Shown: positions 61,751 through 62,297 of the stretch, in pieces | How positions within the stretch are numbered: the stretch's first letter is position 1 | Layout of the letters: the number at the start of each line of letters is the position of its first letter | Origin: DATJGF01 sp035495315 | Lineage (GTDB): Bacteria; Verrucomicrobiota; Verrucomicrobiia; Limisphaerales; UBA8199 | DNA: 62,297 nt | Direction of reading: 5' to 3' | NCBI GenBank assembly: GCA_035495315.1 | Contig: DATJGF010000167.1 | Location: forward strand, 1-62,297 | Made by a program: the position numbers and the translations under genes | The notes under the pieces: model-generated | Database searches by the model: none | What the model was told of the DNA's origin: nothing | What the model saw: the letters and a program-made list of their open reading frames with translations, nothing else

Positions 61751-62297
61751 ATGATGCCGGGCTTCCAAGCTCGCAAAAGCTTTCAGCTGACTGCAGTTAT
61801 CTGCCTCTGGCTGATATCGCCTGTGAAGGCAGACGTTTTGCTCGGGGTCAATGGGGAGCGCCTGGTCGGCACAATCCTCGAGGAAACCGCGGATTCCGTC
61901 GTATTCCAGTCTGAAATCGGGGGACGCGTGACGGTGTTGCGCAGCCGTATTCGCGAATTGCAACGGACGCCAGCCACTCAGGGCGCACAAACCAACGCGT
62001 TCCAGGCCGGTCAGCCTGCCGCGAGCATGTCTGGTCTTTGGCAGCCCCCAGGAGTTGGCAAGGATGGTTTCGACTGGCTTCAACTCAAATCGGACGAATG
62101 GCTGAAGGGTCACCTCGACTACGTGCAAGATAAGAAAGTTCAGTTCGAAAGCGACAAGCTGGAAAACCTTACGCTCGATTTTAAAGATGTGCGGCGGCTG
62201 TATTCAGCTAAGCCCATGTTCATCAAGTTTGACCAACTCGAACAGGTATTCGGAACGGTCATTGTCAGCAACGACGTCGTCGAGGTGATCGGCCCCG
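61751..62297 (+). CDS. DUF481-like exported protein, N-terminal part (truncated by the window end)
   Basis: Reading from ATG 61751 (a second ATG follows directly) gives 182 residues that run off the window at base 62297 without a stop. A signal peptide (LTAVICLWLISPVKA, cleavage before DVLL) is followed by two related segments: RLVGTILEETADSVVFQSE... and WLQLKSDEWLKGHLDYVQDKK...LTLDFKDVRRLYSAKPM. The second is the usual N-terminal part of DUF481/YdiY outer-membrane proteins, whose barrel would lie beyond the window. Because it is cut, the assignment is provisional. Confidence 0.75.
   Translation, partial: MMPGFQARKSFQLTAVICLWLISPVKADVLLGVNGERLVGTILEETADSVVFQSEIGGRVTVLRSRIRELQRTPATQGAQTNAFQAGQPAASMSGLWQPPGVGKDGFDWLQLKSDEWLKGHLDYVQDKKVQFESDKLENLTLDFKDVRRLYSAKPMFIKFDQLEQVFGTVIVSNDVVEVIGP

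Overview
The window is about 62 kb of a Gram-negative bacterial chromosome, moderately GC-rich by eye and densely packed with genes that all run on the + strand except one (45080-45781). The best guess for the host is Verrucomicrobiota, near Pedosphaera/Limisphaerales. The reasons are the leucine-rich-repeat secreted protein ending in repeats of the 'YdIesSaDLlrW' type common in that phylum, the DUF2959/DUF3300/DUF2950 set, and the mix of RND efflux, DcaP-type and OmpW-like outer-membrane proteins with partner-switch regulators. This is inference from protein style; no rRNA or tRNA gene was seen. No CRISPR array, intact insertion sequence, integrase or phage gene was found.

Layout. (1) 1-6797: a palindrome-rich leader, then an RsbW-like kinase, a membrane-anchored protein made of three fused TrpX-type solute-binding domains, a STAS protein with an unknown C-terminal half, and the permease and ATPase of the same ABC importer. 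(2) 6798-10627: a gene-poor stretch with imperfect repeats, a large LRR surface protein and a second anonymous gap. (3) 10628-20361: a DUF1624/HGSNAT-like membrane protein, then a coherent amino-acid operon: Dcu-type C4-dicarboxylate carrier, a cyclic-nucleotide-binding domain fused to aspartase, exported asparaginase, AspT antiporter, exported glutaminase and DcaP-like porin. It would turn external Asn/Gln into Asp/Glu and Asp into fumarate. (4) 20414-26223: a tripartite RND efflux system. (5) 26312-34061: PPK2, an exported duplicated-domain protein, SulP transporter, VIT-like membrane protein, a beta-barrel protein, and lipoproteins/exported proteins of families DUF2959, DUF3300 and DUF2950.

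(6) 34062-45781 is the most remarkable part, a signalling block. A predicted three-way-junction RNA or DNA structure sits just upstream of a 1357-residue hybrid histidine kinase. Then come a REC-PP2C phosphatase, an RsbW-like kinase, a STAS antagonist (a complete partner switch), a REC-nucleotide cyclase-PilZ-like protein, two PilT-type pilus retraction ATPases, a CNB-GAF protein and, convergently, a GYF-CNB protein. The gene order suggests phosphorelay and cyclic-nucleotide control of type IV pili. The cyclase has Glu where adenylyl cyclases have Lys, so the nucleotide made is open.

(7) 46091-62297: a GH63-like and a GH13 glycoside hydrolase pair, small membrane proteins, an AI-2E family exporter, a lipoprotein, 6-phosphofructokinase, a LOG-family protein, a large exported repeat protein, a beta-CASP ribonuclease preceded by a 12-bp palindrome, an OmpW-like barrel, a structured gap, a second DUF2959-type lipoprotein, a small exported protein and the first part of a DUF481-like gene cut by the window end.

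Many starts lack a clear Shine-Dalgarno and follow A/C-rich leaders; stop/start overlaps (ATGA, TAATG) are frequent, so long co-transcribed units are likely.
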